This document shows, in pieces, positions 10,803-20,058 of a stretch of DNA of 64,000 nt. A program made the translations under genes and the position numbers. The notes under the pieces were generated by a model that saw only the letters and a list, made by a program, of their open reading frames with translations, did no database searches and was not told where the DNA came from. Source of the DNA: Halomonas nitroreducens (lineage in GTDB: Bacteria > Pseudomonadota > Gammaproteobacteria > Pseudomonadales > Halomonadaceae). How positions within the stretch are numbered: position 1 is the stretch's first letter; each line of letters starts with the position of its first letter. Where the stretch lies: contig NZ_RXNS01000006.1 in assembly GCF_003966155.1 (NCBI RefSeq), positions 167,413 through 231,412 of the forward strand, in the 5' to 3' direction.

Positions 10803-11054
10803 TCAGGCCGCGGCGCCGCCGTCGGAGGACGTCCCCGCTCCCTGGCTGTCACCGGCCAGGTTCTTCTTGCCACCGGTCTTGAAATCGGTCTCGTACCAGC
10901 CGCCTCCGGCCAGGCGGAAGCCGGCGGCCGACACCAGGCGGCCGAGCTCGGCCTGGTCGCAGGCGGGGCAATCGGTCAGCGGCGCGGCGCTGAGCCGCTG
11001 CAGCTTCTCCAAGCGATGGCCGCAGGCCTTGCACTCATATTCGTAGATGGGCAT
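10803..11054 (-). CDS. FmdB-family zinc ribbon protein
   Basis: 83 residues from ATG at 11054 with GGGAG 9 nt upstream. It begins [13 protein letters not shown] and holds two CxxC pairs (CKAC, CPAC) spaced as in the FmdB/CxxC_CXXC_SSSS zinc ribbon family. The tail is disordered. Family members are small regulators or chaperone-like proteins with unclear roles. The gene sits 47 bp upstream of aspS on the same strand, a frequent pairing. Confidence 0.9.
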   Translation of the reverse strand: MPIYEYECKACGHRLEKLQRLSAAPLTDCPACDQAELGRLVSAAGFRLAGGGWYETDFKTGGKKNLAGDSQGAGTSSDGGAAA

Positions 11055-11258
11055 GGTTTGGGTCTCCCTGAAACGACGTCCCAGTGGGCGAAGCGACGAC
11101 GCAACATGGCTCGATCGCGATTGGCGTTCTGCGATATATGGGCAGCCTGCGCAATTCCAAGCCTGCCTCGAAAGCCGCACATTATAGCCTGTCGTGCCAC
11201 CCGAGGCCCAGCCCCGGGGCCACGCCACCGTTGCCGACCTGCACACAAGGAAACCGCC

Positions 11259-12197
11259 ATGCACGCCGTGATTCTCGACGCCGCCAGCCTGGGGCCGGAT
11301 ATCGACCTCACTCCCCTCGCGGCACAGCTGGACCGGCTCGATGTGCACGGCCACACCGCCCCCGGGGACGTGCCAGCACGGCTGGCCGGCGCCGAGGTCG
11401 CCATCGTCAACAAGGTGGTGCTCGACGACGACACCCTGGACCGGCTGCCGGCGCTGCGGCTGATCTGCGTGCTGGCCACCGGCACCAACAACATCGACAT
11501 GGCCAGTGCCGAGCGCCGCGGCATCGCGGTTCGCAATGTCACCGCCTACGGCACCGCCAGCGTTGCCCAGCACACCCTGATGCTGCTGCTGGCCCTGGCC
11601 GCCCGCCTGCCCCGCTACCAGCGCGATGTCGCCCGGGGGCGCTGGAACACGAGCCCCTTCTTCTGCCTGCTCGACCACCCCACCCTGCAACTGGCCGACA
11701 AGCACCTGGTGATCGTCGGCCAGGGCGAACTGGGCTCGCGGGTCGGCGAACTGGCCGAGGCCTTCGGCATGCGCGTGAGCTTCGCCGCCCGGCCCGGCGG
11801 TGCCGCCGACGATCCGCGGCCGTCGCTGGCCACCCTCGCCCCCGGCGCGGATGCCATCAGCCTGCACTGCCCGCTCACCGAGGCGACCCACCACCTGGTG
11901 GACGGGGCGCTGCTCGCGACCCTCAAGCCCGGAGCCCTGCTGCTCAACTGTGCCCGCGGCGGGATCATCGACGAGATCGCCGCCCTGGCCGCCCTGCGCG
12001 AGGGGCGCCTCGGCGGCCTGGCCGTCGACGTACTGCCCCAGGAGCCCCCCCGGGAAGGCCATCCGCTGCTCTCGGCTCTCGACGAGGCGCTGAACCTGAT
12101 CGTCACTCCACACAATGCCTGGATCAGCCCCGAGGCGAGGCAGCGCATCGTCACGCTGACCGCGGACAACCTCGCGGATTTCCTGGCACGGGGCTGA
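11259..12197 (+). CDS. D-2-hydroxyacid dehydrogenase (glycerate/lactate type)
   Basis: 312 residues from ATG at 11259 with AAGGA upstream. The NAD(P)-binding glycine motif is VGQGELG. The catalytic Arg is in NCARGGIID, and the His in VTPHNAW. Residues 1-95 and the C-terminus form the substrate domain. The family reduces or oxidises short 2-keto/2-hydroxy acids such as glycerate/hydroxypyruvate; the exact substrate cannot be read from sequence. It is divergent from the FmdB gene and is followed 18 bp later by the DUF4336 gene. Confidence 0.9.
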   Translation: MHAVILDAASLGPDIDLTPLAAQLDRLDVHGHTAPGDVPARLAGAEVAIVNKVVLDDDTLDRLPALRLICVLATGTNNIDMASAERRGIAVRNVTAYGTASVAQHTLMLLLALAARLPRYQRDVARGRWNTSPFFCLLDHPTLQLADKHLVIVGQGELGSRVGELAEAFGMRVSFAARPGGAADDPRPSLATLAPGADAISLHCPLTEATHHLVDGALLATLKPGALLLNCARGGIIDEIAALAALREGRLGGLAVDVLPQEPPREGHPLLSALDEALNLIVTPHNAWISPEARQRIVTLTADNLADFLARG

Positions 12198-12215
12198 GGC
12201 CGCGCCAGCCCAGCC

Positions 12216-12937
12216 ATGTCACTGCACGCCGTCGCCAACGATCTCTGGCTGGTGGAAGGCCCGCTGGTCGACTTCCATGGCTTCCCCTACCCCACGCGCA
12301 GCGTGATCGTCCGCCTGCCCGGCGGCGCCCTGTGGATCTGGTCGCCGGTCCACCTGACCGAGGGGCTGCGCCGCGAGGTGGAGGCGCTGGGGACCATCGC
12401 GCACCTGGTCAGTCCCAACAAGCTGCACCACCTGTCCCTCTCCGACTGGCACGCCGCCTACCCGGACGCCAAGCTCTGGGGGCTCCCGTCGACCCTCGCC
12501 AGGCGTCGCGACCTGGCCTTCGCTGGCGTGCTGGGGGGCACGCCGCGGAAGACTGGGCCGGGGTGATCGACCAGTTTCCCGTGCGTGCCACCCCGCTGCT
12601 GGAGGAAGTCGTGTTCTTTCACCGGGCATCGCGCACCGTCATCCTTGCCGACCTCAGCGAGGCCTTCGACGAGGCCTTCCTGGCGCGCCACTGGGCTCCC
12701 TGGCAACGCTGGATCGCGCAGCGCTGGGGCATCACCGAGCACCGCGCCAAGGCCCCGCTGGAGCTCAGGCTGACCGCCATCCATCGCCGCCGCGCCCGGG
12801 CGATGCTGCAGCGCCTGGTCGACCGGGATCCCCGGGCCGTGATCATGGCTCACGGCGTCTGGCGTGCCACGAACGGGCGAGGCTTCCTGCTGGACGCCTT
12901 CGACTGGCTGGATCTCGAACCCCGCACGGCTCGGTGA
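12216..12937 (+). pseudogene. DUF4336-family protein gene split by a frameshift
   Basis: The first part runs from ATG at 12216 (MSLHAVANDLWLVEG) and the second continues in the -1 frame to a stop at 12937 (through EEVVFFHRASRTVILADLSE to DLEPRTAR). Together they give a continuous DUF4336 protein of about 240 residues, a family related to metallo-beta-lactamase folds. The switch is at a run of six G at 12533-12538, where one more G would restore the frame; without it a TGA follows at 12564. It may be a true mutation, a sequencing error in a homopolymer, or slippage. Both halves keep good coding character, which argues for a recent change or error. Confidence 0.8.
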
Positions 12938-12968
12938 TTTTCGGGTTGGCGATGACATGCTGCATGAT

Positions 12969-12983
12969 AGATAACGGTATAAA
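12969..12983 (+). promoter_or_regulatory. AT-rich 15-mer shared with 23253-23267
   Basis: AGATAACGGTATAAA occurs here, between the DUF4336 gene and ribokinase, and again exactly at 23253-23267 between nei and fumA. TATAAA could serve as a -10 element for the ribokinase gene about 97 bp downstream. No convincing -35 hexamer is seen. Confidence 0.25.
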
Positions 12984-13079
12984 GCATCATCGCATCGTCC
13001 CGCGCCGGCTTGCACCGCGAGTTCCGGGCCTGGATACTTTTGTCGACCACCTCTTCTTCCATCACACCCGGACCACGGC

Positions 13080-13988
13080 ATGCTGCACAACTTCGGGTCG
13101 ATCAACCTCGACCATTTCTACCACGTCCCCCACCTGGTCAGGCCCGGCGAGACCCTGGCCAGCCACGACTATCGCGTCGGCCTGGGGGGCAAGGGGGCCA
13201 ACCAGTCGCTGGCCATGGCTCGGGCCGGCGGCCGGGTCCGCCACTGGGGGAGACTCGGCCGACAGGATGCCTGGGCCAGGGACCTCATGGAGCGCGCCGG
13301 CGTGGCGGTCGATGCCCTCGAGCTCGTCGACGAGCCCAGCGGCCATGCCATCATCCAGGTGGATGACCAGGGCGAGAATGCGATCCTGCTGTTTCCGGGC
13401 GCCAACCATGGCTTCACCCCGGACGACCTGGACGCGCGGCTCGCCGAGGTCGCCCCCGGCGACTGGCTGCTGGCCCAGAACGAGTGCAACGCCCTGCCCC
13501 GGGTGTTCGCCCAGGCTCGGGCGCAGGGCGTGAAGATCGCCTTCAATCCGGCGCCGATGACCGCGGCCGTCGCCGAGCTGCCCCTGGAGGCCTGCCGGCT
13601 GCTGTTCGTCAACCGTGGCGAGGCCGAGGCCCTCACCGGCCTCGCCGCCGGCACCCCCGCGGCGACCCTGCTGGACGCCCTGGCTCGCCGGCTGCCCGAC
13701 ACCGAGACGGTGCTCACCCTGGGCGGTGACGGCGCCTGGTACCAGCACGGCGACCAGCGCCATTTCCAGCCGCCGCTGCCGGTCGTCGCCCGGGACACCA
13801 CTGCCGCCGGCGATACCTTCATCGGCTACTACCTGGCCGCGGTCCAGGCCGACCTGCCCCCCACCGCCTGCCTGGAGCGCGCCGCCACGGCGGCGGCCCT
13901 GGGCGTCCAGCGACTCGGCGCCACCGAAAGCATTCCCGACGCCGCCGAGGTGGAACAGGCCCTGCACCACGGCGTCGACGCCCCCTGA
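13080..13988 (+). CDS. rbsK: Ribokinase (PfkB family)
   Basis: 302 residues. The PfkB signatures are VGLGGKGANQSLAMARAGG near the N-terminus and DTTAAGDTFIGYYLA with the catalytic Asp near residue 240. RbsK phosphorylates ribose to ribose 5-phosphate in the cytoplasm. It is followed 21 bp later by a nucleoside hydrolase on the same strand, which would supply the ribose. That pairing supports a nucleoside salvage role rather than free ribose uptake, and no ribose transporter is next to it. Confidence 0.88.
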   Translation: MLHNFGSINLDHFYHVPHLVRPGETLASHDYRVGLGGKGANQSLAMARAGGRVRHWGRLGRQDAWARDLMERAGVAVDALELVDEPSGHAIIQVDDQGENAILLFPGANHGFTPDDLDARLAEVAPGDWLLAQNECNALPRVFAQARAQGVKIAFNPAPMTAAVAELPLEACRLLFVNRGEAEALTGLAAGTPAATLLDALARRLPDTETVLTLGGDGAWYQHGDQRHFQPPLPVVARDTTAAGDTFIGYYLAAVQADLPPTACLERAATAAALGVQRLGATESIPDAAEVEQALHHGVDAP

Positions 13989-14009
13989 CCGTCATCGACG
14001 AGGAGCCCC

Positions 14010-14951
14010 ATGACACATCCGATCATCTTCGATACCGACCCCGGCGTCGATGACGCCCAGGCCATTGCCATCGCCCTGCGCCATCCCGCCATCGAGCTGC
14101 TGGGCATGACCACCACCTTCGGCAATGTCGACGTCGCCACCGCCACCCACAACGCCCTGCTGCTCGCCGAGCTGGCCGGGCGCGAGGTGCCCGTGGCCCA
14201 GGGCGCCGCGGCCCCGCTGGTCAAGCCCCGCCACCCGGCCCCGGCGCATATCCATGGGGCCAACGGCCTCGGCGACATCGCCTTGCCGGCGGTCCAGGGC
14301 CGGGCCGACCCGCGCAGCGCGGCGCGCTTCATCATCGACACCATCAACGCCCGGCCGGGCGAGGTCACCCTGGTGGCGGTCGGGCCGCTCGGCAACCTGG
14401 CCACGGCCCTGCAGCTCGACCCGACCATCATCGACAAGGTCAAGCAGGTGGTGGTGATGGGCGGCTCGGTGCGAGAAGGCGGCAACGTGACCCCGGTGGC
14501 CGAGGCCAACATCTTCAACGACCCCCATGCCGCTGCCCGGGTGCTCACGGCAGGCTGGCCGCTGACCCTGGTGGGCCTGGACGTGACCCATCGCTGCGTG
14601 CTCGCGCCGGGGCACATGGCACGGATCGCCGCCGGCCAGGACAAGCTGGGCGAGGTGCTGGCCGGCAGCTACGGATTCTACCGTGACTTCTACCAGGAGA
14701 TGCTCGGCATCGACGGCTGCTGCCCCCATGACAGCTGTGCCCTGGCCTGGCTGATCCGGCCGGAGCTGTTCACCACCGCCCGGGGCCACCTGACCGTGGC
14801 CACCCAGGGCGAGGCCGAGGGACAGACCATCTTCGCCCCCGAGAACCGCGGCTATATCGAGCCCCGCTGGTCGCGCACGCCACTGGCGGACGTCTGCCTG
14901 GGCGTGGACGGCAAGGCCGTGGTGGAGTGGATCACCGAGACCCTGGCGTAA
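14010..14951 (+). CDS. Inosine-uridine type nucleoside hydrolase
   Basis: 313 residues with the calcium-binding DTDPGVDDA motif at residues 8-16 and further conserved segments (VVMGGSVREGGN, EANIFNDPHAA, HDSCALAWLI). The family cleaves nucleosides to base and ribose in the cytoplasm. GAGGAG lies directly before the ATG. It forms a two-gene unit with the upstream ribokinase. Purine versus pyrimidine preference cannot be assigned. Confidence 0.93.
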   Translation: MTHPIIFDTDPGVDDAQAIAIALRHPAIELLGMTTTFGNVDVATATHNALLLAELAGREVPVAQGAAAPLVKPRHPAPAHIHGANGLGDIALPAVQGRADPRSAARFIIDTINARPGEVTLVAVGPLGNLATALQLDPTIIDKVKQVVVMGGSVREGGNVTPVAEANIFNDPHAAARVLTAGWPLTLVGLDVTHRCVLAPGHMARIAAGQDKLGEVLAGSYGFYRDFYQEMLGIDGCCPHDSCALAWLIRPELFTTARGHLTVATQGEAEGQTIFAPENRGYIEPRWSRTPLADVCLGVDGKAVVEWITETLA

Positions 14952-14954
14952 GCC

Positions 14955-15227
14955 TCAGGCCGTCGTGAAGGTGTCCGGGTCGTGCTGCTCGACCACCTCG
15001 AGCTCCACGTGAGTGACCCGGGCCCCCGGCGGCCCCTTCCACAGCCACTCGCTGAGGTCGCGGACCGCCTCCCGGCGGCCACACAGCAGCACCTCGACCC
15101 GGCCATCCGGCAGGTTCCTGGCATGCCCGGTGATCCCGGCCTTGAGGGCCTGCTCCTGGGTGGCGCGACGATACCAGACCCCCTGCACCTTGCCGGTCAC
15201 CAGGGCCTTCACACAGCAGATGTCCAT
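14955..15227 (-). CDS. acyP: Acylphosphatase
   Basis: 90 residues. The acylphosphatase signatures VTGKVQGVWYRRATQEQA (with the phosphate-binding Arg) and GHARNLPDGRVEVLLCG (with the catalytic Asn) are intact. It hydrolyses acyl phosphates such as acetyl and carbamoyl phosphate. AAGGAGG precedes the ATG. It is convergent with the nucleoside hydrolase gene, with 3 bp between the stops. Confidence 0.95.
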   Translation of the reverse strand: MDICCVKALVTGKVQGVWYRRATQEQALKAGITGHARNLPDGRVEVLLCGRREAVRDLSEWLWKGPPGARVTHVELEVVEQHDPDTFTTA

Positions 15228-15468
15228 GCGGCGTCCTCCTTGTCGATGCGCGGGCCGGCGGCCCGCAAAGGGAGAGGCTACGTGCCTCTCTTTCTAGCAT
15301 CCCGGTCCCTCGCCACCAAGGCGCAAGGCTTCCCCGGACCCAGGCGATGCTCTAGTCTTTAGGGTGTCATACAGACGATCGCTCGGCCAAAAGCCGAGAC
15401 GATGCCAGGTTTCGCCCCACCCTTGGCGGACCATCCCACAACAACCTTCCTCACAAGGGAGTCACGTC

Positions 15469-16509
15469 ATGCTGGTCTTCGACCACCCCGAGTTCGATCA
15501 CCATCAGCAGGTCGTCTTCGGCAGCGATGAGGCGAGCGGCCTGCGCGCCATCATCGCCATTCACGATACCCACCGCGGCCCGGCCCTGGGCGGTCTGCGC
15601 ATCTTCCCCTACGCCAGCGAGGCGGACGCCCTGACCGACGTCCTGCGCCTGTCCCGCGGCATGACCTACAAGTCGGCGCTGGCCGACCTGCCCCTCGGCG
15701 GCGGCAAGGCGGTGATCATCGCCGATCCGCGTCGCGACAAGCGCCCCGAGCTGCTGCGCGCCATGGGCCGTTTGATCGACTCGCTGTCCGGGCACTACAT
15801 CACCGCCGAGGACTCCGGCTCCAGCGAGGCCGACATGCAGATCATCGCCGAGCGCACCGACCATGTGGGCGGACTCGGCCACAATGGCCGCTCCGGCGAC
15901 CCCTCGCCCTTCACCGCCCACGGCGTGTTCTGCGCGCTGAAGAGTGCCGTGCGTCATGGCCTGGGCCGCGACGACCTCGGCGAGCTACGGGTGGCCATCC
16001 AGGGCGTGGGCCATGTCGGTGCCCACCTGGCGCGCCAGCTTCACGAGGCCGGCGCCCAGCTGGTGCTGACCGATGTCGACCGGGATGCACTGGGACGCCT
16101 CGCCGACGAACTGGACGCCGAGGTCAGCGCCCCCGAGAGCATCGCCGATGCCGAGGTGGACGTCTTCGCCCCCTGCGCCATGGGCGCCGCCCTTACCCCG
16201 GCCGTGGTCGAGCGCCTCAAGGCCCGGGTGGTCTGCGGCGCCGCCAACAACCAGCTGGCTGAGCCCGACGTGGCCCGCCTGCTGCGCGAGCGGGGCATCC
16301 TCTACACGCCCGACTACGTGGCCAATGCCGGCGGGGTGATCGAGATCGCCTGGCAGCGGCGCGAGGACTACCGCCGCGAGGATGTCATGGCCCATATCGA
16401 GGGCATCGGCGCCACCCTCGACGAGATCTTCCGGCGCGCCGAGCGAGAGGGCCTGAGCCCCGCCCAGGTGGCCGACGACCTCGCCCGGGAACGCTTCCGC
16501 GCCGGCTGA
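15469..16509 (+). CDS. Glu/Leu/Phe/Val dehydrogenase (leucine dehydrogenase type)
   Basis: 346 residues from ATG at 15469, preferred over an upstream in-frame ATG at 15364 because AAGGGAG sits just before it and family proteins start here (MLVFDHPEFDHHQQV). The catalytic lysines are in GMTYKSAL and LPLGGGKAVI. The NAD-binding motif is IQGVGHVGAHLA, and VCGAANNQL is typical of the branched-chain group. It would interconvert branched-chain amino acids and their 2-keto acids with NAD. The substrate is inferred from length and motifs. Confidence 0.9.
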   Translation: MLVFDHPEFDHHQQVVFGSDEASGLRAIIAIHDTHRGPALGGLRIFPYASEADALTDVLRLSRGMTYKSALADLPLGGGKAVIIADPRRDKRPELLRAMGRLIDSLSGHYITAEDSGSSEADMQIIAERTDHVGGLGHNGRSGDPSPFTAHGVFCALKSAVRHGLGRDDLGELRVAIQGVGHVGAHLARQLHEAGAQLVLTDVDRDALGRLADELDAEVSAPESIADAEVDVFAPCAMGAALTPAVVERLKARVVCGAANNQLAEPDVARLLRERGILYTPDYVANAGGVIEIAWQRREDYRREDVMAHIEGIGATLDEIFRRAEREGLSPAQVADDLARERFRAG

Positions 16510-16518
16510 CGCCCGGCG

Positions 16519-16540
16519 GCGCCGGGGTCAGTCCCGGCGC
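16519..16540. terminator. Hairpin between convergent genes
   Basis: An 8-bp perfect inverted repeat (GCGCCGGG / CCCGGCGC) with a 6-nt loop lies between the amino-acid dehydrogenase and the BrkB gene and overlaps the BrkB stop codon. It has no T tract, so intrinsic termination is possible but unproven. Confidence 0.4.
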
Positions 16541-17589
16541 TCCGCCCGCGAGGCGGCCTGGTCCGCCGCGTCCTCACGGCCCTGTGCCGCCCCCTCGCCG
16601 ATGTCATCCGCCGACTCGCGCGTCCCTTCGCCGCCGTCCCCGCTGCTCCGCTGGGCGAGGGACCGGCCGCGATGCTGCGCCAGCGGCTCGTCGACGAGCT
16701 CGTGCCTGACCCGTACCGCGGTATTGCGCGGGATCACCTCGCGGCCCCGTGCCAGCAGGTGGCACTTGGTGAAGGCCGCCCCGAACAGCAGGATCAGCGA
16801 GGAGTAGTAGACCCACAGCAGCACGACCACCACCGAGCCGGCGGCCCCGTAGGTGGAGGCCGTGGCCGTGTAGGCCAGGTAGGCGGCGATGGCCGACCGG
16901 CCGATGGCGAACAGCAGTGCGGTGACCACCGCCCCCACCAGCACGTCGCGCCAGCTCAGCACCACGTCCGGCAGCACCTTGAAGATGGTGGCAAACAGTG
17001 CCGAGACCACGGCCAGGGAGATCAGGAACTCCAGGCCGGCCGCCAGGGCGCCGAGAAAGGGCAACAGGCCGTCGGCGGCCTTGAGCACGGCATTGACGGC
17101 CACGCCCAGCATCAGCGAGACGAGCAGGATGAAGCCGATGGACAGCACCACGGCCAGGGACAGGGTGCGGTTCTTGAGGAAGATCAGCAGGCTGTTGGAG
17201 CTGGGGCGGGCCGTCACCCCCCACAGGGTATTGAGCGAGTACTGCATCTGGCCGAAGACGGTGGTCGCGCCGACCAGCAGGGCCCCGACGCCGAGCAGGG
17301 TCGGCCAGAGCCCCGACTCCTGGATCCGCGACTGGGCCACGGCGTTCTGGATCGCCTCGGCGGCGGACGGCCCCATGGTGCCCTGCAGCTGGGCGACGAT
17401 CTGTCCCTGGGCGGCCTCCTCGCCGAGCACCAGGCCGATCACGGTGACCGCGATGATCACCGTGGGGGCCAGCGAGAAGAGGGTGTAGAAGGCCAGCGAC
17501 CCGGCATAGCTGAAGGCGTTGCGCTCCAGCCACAGCTTCACGGCAGCGTGCACCACGCCCCACCAGAACAACACGCTCTGCTTGATCAT
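16528..17589 (-). CDS. YihY/virulence factor BrkB family membrane protein
   Basis: 353 residues with about six hydrophobic helices (for example FYTLFSLAPTVIIAVTVIGL, LAVVLSIGFILLVSLMLGVA, SVVVVLLWVYYSSLILLFGA), matching the YihY/BrkB fold. The last 70 residues are a charged, disordered cytoplasmic tail rich in Arg, Asp and Glu. Family function is unsettled; it was once called RNase BN in error and has been linked to transport. GAGG precedes the ATG. Confidence 0.9.
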   Translation of the reverse strand: MIKQSVLFWWGVVHAAVKLWLERNAFSYAGSLAFYTLFSLAPTVIIAVTVIGLVLGEEAAQGQIVAQLQGTMGPSAAEAIQNAVAQSRIQESGLWPTLLGVGALLVGATTVFGQMQYSLNTLWGVTARPSSNSLLIFLKNRTLSLAVVLSIGFILLVSLMLGVAVNAVLKAADGLLPFLGALAAGLEFLISLAVVSALFATIFKVLPDVVLSWRDVLVGAVVTALLFAIGRSAIAAYLAYTATASTYGAAGSVVVVLLWVYYSSLILLFGAAFTKCHLLARGREVIPRNTAVRVRHELVDEPLAQHRGRSLAQRSSGDGGEGTRESADDIGEGAAQGREDAADQAASRAERRD

Positions 17590-17717
17590 GTGCGTACCTC
17601 ACAGTCCCTTGTCTGCCCTCCAGCATACCCAAGCCGCGCCCGCCCTGCAGGTCGCGGGAATTGCACGGCCTGGAGCGGGTCACCATAATGGGCGTTTTAC
17701 CGCATGGAGCGAGCCCC

Positions 17718-18812
17718 ATGAGTCCGCGACCGGACGCCGACAGCCCCCCTCACGACTTCGACTGTCTGGTCTTTATCGGCCGCTTCCAGCCCCCCCATCT
17801 CGGCCATCTGGCGGTCATCCACGAGGCCCTCAAGCGCGCGCGCCAGGTCATCGTCCTGGTGGGCTCCGCCTGGCAGGCCCGCTCGCTGCGCAACCCCTGG
17901 CGCTTCGACGAGCGGCGCCGGATGCTGCGGACCGCCTTCGACGAGGACGACAATGCCCGCCTCGAGATCGTGCCGCTGCTGGACGCCCTGTACAACAACG
18001 ACGTCTGGGTGCGCGACGTGCAGCGCAAGGTTCGCGACATCGCCTCGCCGAGCCATGCCCGGCTGCCGCGGATCGGCCTGATCGGGGCCAGCCGCGGCCA
18101 GTCGAGCTACTACCTGTCGCTGTTTCCCCAGTGGGAATCGGTCAGCGTGCCGATGGTCGAGGGCATCTCGGCCAGCCAGATCCGCGAGCGGCTGTTTCGC
18201 TCGCCGGCCGCCGCGACCGACTATGTCAGCACCGGCGCCTCCCATGACCTGCCGCCGGGAGTGGTGGAGGAAGTCCAGGCCTTCTTCGCCACGGAGCCCT
18301 ACCAGCAGCTGGTCGAGGAACAGCACCTGCTGGACCAGTACCGCGAGGCCTGGTCCCAGGCGCCCTACCCGCCGATCTTCGTCACCGTCAACGCCGTGGT
18401 CGTGCAGTCGGGACACGTCCTGCTGGTGCGGCGCACGGCGGCGCCGGGCAAGGGCCTCTATGCCCTGCCCGGCGGCTTCATCAATCCCCACGAGCGCCTG
18501 CTGGATGCCTGCCTGAGGGAGCTGCGGGAACGGGTCCGCCTCAAGGTGCCGGAACCCGTCCTCAAGGGCTCGCTGCGGGGCCAGCGGCTGTTCGACGAGC
18601 CCCACCGCAGCTGGCGCGGCCGGACCCTGGCGGAGGCCTTCTACTTCGCGCTGCGTCCCGAGCAGCAGCTGCCGCGACTCAAGCCGGTGAAGGGCGGTGA
18701 CCATGCCCGCTGGGTGCCCCTGGCCGACCTGGAGCCGGACGGGCTCTTCGAGGACCACTTCTTCATCATCCAGAACTTCCTCGGCCTGCCCGCCGACTTC
18801 GGCGAAGCCTGA
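17718..18812 (+). CDS. Bifunctional NMN adenylyltransferase / Nudix hydrolase
   Basis: 364 residues from ATG at 17718. The N-terminal nucleotidyltransferase domain has GRFQPPHLGHL (HxGH) and the ISASQIRERL ATP-binding signature. The C-terminal domain (about 210-345) is Nudix-like, with GGFINPHERLLDACLREL. This is the NadM-Nudix architecture, which makes NAD from NMN and hydrolyses ADP-ribose or related compounds. The Nudix box continues ERVRL where REUXEEXGU is expected, so its second Glu and its Gly are replaced. The hydrolase half may therefore be altered or have a regulatory role. Confidence 0.88.
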   Translation: MSPRPDADSPPHDFDCLVFIGRFQPPHLGHLAVIHEALKRARQVIVLVGSAWQARSLRNPWRFDERRRMLRTAFDEDDNARLEIVPLLDALYNNDVWVRDVQRKVRDIASPSHARLPRIGLIGASRGQSSYYLSLFPQWESVSVPMVEGISASQIRERLFRSPAAATDYVSTGASHDLPPGVVEEVQAFFATEPYQQLVEEQHLLDQYREAWSQAPYPPIFVTVNAVVVQSGHVLLVRRTAAPGKGLYALPGGFINPHERLLDACLRELRERVRLKVPEPVLKGSLRGQRLFDEPHRSWRGRTLAEAFYFALRPEQQLPRLKPVKGGDHARWVPLADLEPDGLFEDHFFIIQNFLGLPADFGEA

Positions 18813-19046
18813 TGCCGGGCAGCGAGGCATCTGTCTTCTCTCAGGCCCGCCACCTCGAGTCCCATACCGTCGGTTCCAAAAACTTGGGGTTCCGTGACGC
18901 GCGACGGTCATGCGGGGACGCCGGGGTCGGCCAGCGCCGGAAGACAGCTGGCGGCGTATCGCCGGCCCGATGAGCCAAGCGGCGGCCCGATGTCTCGGGA
19001 GCGCCGGTGGCCGCGCCATCGAGCACAACCGGAAAGCACACCGCTC
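18813..19046. other. Intergenic stretch without a recognised gene
   Basis: 234 bp between the NMN adenylyltransferase-Nudix gene and the convergent LysR gene. I see no convincing gene, strong hairpin or repeat here. Confidence 0.5.
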
Positions 19047-19988
19047 TCAGGCCTGGAGGAAGTCCCTCGGCAGCTTCATCATCTGCCGCCAGAGCTTCTC
19101 GACGCCGGGCTTGTGCACCAGCGAGCAACGATAGAGGCGGATCTCCAGGGGCACGTCGAGCTTCTCGTCGCCGGCCCGCACCAGCCGAGCGTCCTTGAGC
19201 TCCTCGCGAATGCAGAAGTCGGGAATCCACGCCATGCCCATGCCCTGCAGCACCATGCCCTTGAGCCCCTCGGCCATGGCGGTCTCGTAGACGGTCCGCA
19301 GGCGCAGGCGCAGCGGGTCGTTCTTGAGCAGCATGCGCACGCTGCGGCCCAGGAAGGCGCCCTGCGTGTAGGAAAGATAGGGCACCGACTCGTTGCCCTC
19401 GAGGGGGAAGCGCGGTCGCCCCTGGGCATCGGGCAGGCAGACCGGGAGCATCTTGACCTTGCCGATGGAGAAGGACGGGAAGACCTCGGCGTCGAGCTGC
19501 ATGCTGGCGTAGGGATCGTAGTAGGCGAGCATCAGATCGCAGTTGCCCTCGCGCAGCACATGGATGGCATCGCCGACGTTCATCGCCACCAGCCGGGTCG
19601 GCAGCTCGCCCAGGCCCTTCTGCAGCCGCGAGATCCACTGGGGATAGAAGCTCAGCGCCAGGGAATGGGCGGCCACGATGTCGAGGGCCTCGTTGGCGAT
19701 GGACAGGCCGCGCAGGTGGCCGAGGCTCTCGTTGAGCTGCTCGACCATGTTGCGGGCGGTGACCAGGAACAGTTGCCCTTCCGGGGTCAGGTCGACCGGC
19801 GTGGTGGAGCGGTCGACCAGGGTCACCCCCACCGCCTGCTCCAGGGAGCGAATCCGCCGGCTGAAGGCCGGCTGGGTGACATGGCGCTGGCGCGCCGAGG
19901 CGGAGAAGCTGCGCGTGTTGGCCAGGGCGACGAAATCTTCCAGCCACTTGGTCTCGAGGTTCACCACGACTCCCGATCGCTGATGCAT
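19047..19988 (-). CDS. LysR-family transcriptional regulator, HypT (YjiE)-like
   Basis: About 313 residues from ATG at 19988. A GTG a few codons later, preceded by GGGAG, is an alternative start. The helix-turn-helix lies within ETKWLEDFVALANTRSFSAS and HVTQPAFSRRIRSLEQAVG. The ligand-binding domain carries AAHSLALSFYPQWISRLQ. The NLETKWL start and the AAHSL segment closely resemble E. coli HypT, a hypochlorite-responsive regulator. Whether the redox-sensing methionines are conserved was not assessed. It is downstream of cardiolipin synthase on the same strand. Confidence 0.82.
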   Translation of the reverse strand: MHQRSGVVVNLETKWLEDFVALANTRSFSASARQRHVTQPAFSRRIRSLEQAVGVTLVDRSTTPVDLTPEGQLFLVTARNMVEQLNESLGHLRGLSIANEALDIVAAHSLALSFYPQWISRLQKGLGELPTRLVAMNVGDAIHVLREGNCDLMLAYYDPYASMQLDAEVFPSFSIGKVKMLPVCLPDAQGRPRFPLEGNESVPYLSYTQGAFLGRSVRMLLKNDPLRLRLRTVYETAMAEGLKGMVLQGMGMAWIPDFCIREELKDARLVRAGDEKLDVPLEIRLYRCSLVHKPGVEKLWRQMMKLPRDFLQA

Positions 19989-20058
19989 GAGCGGCCCCGC
20001 ACGGGGGCCAGCCAAGGGCGCTAACTGTACCCCAGCCGCGGCATGGACCCAAGCCGCG

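Noticed and set aside
11084..12937. A 617-codon plus-strand frame treated as one gene
   Set aside because: Its first part is a shadow of the D-2-hydroxyacid dehydrogenase. Only the end is coding, as the second half of the frameshifted DUF4336 gene.
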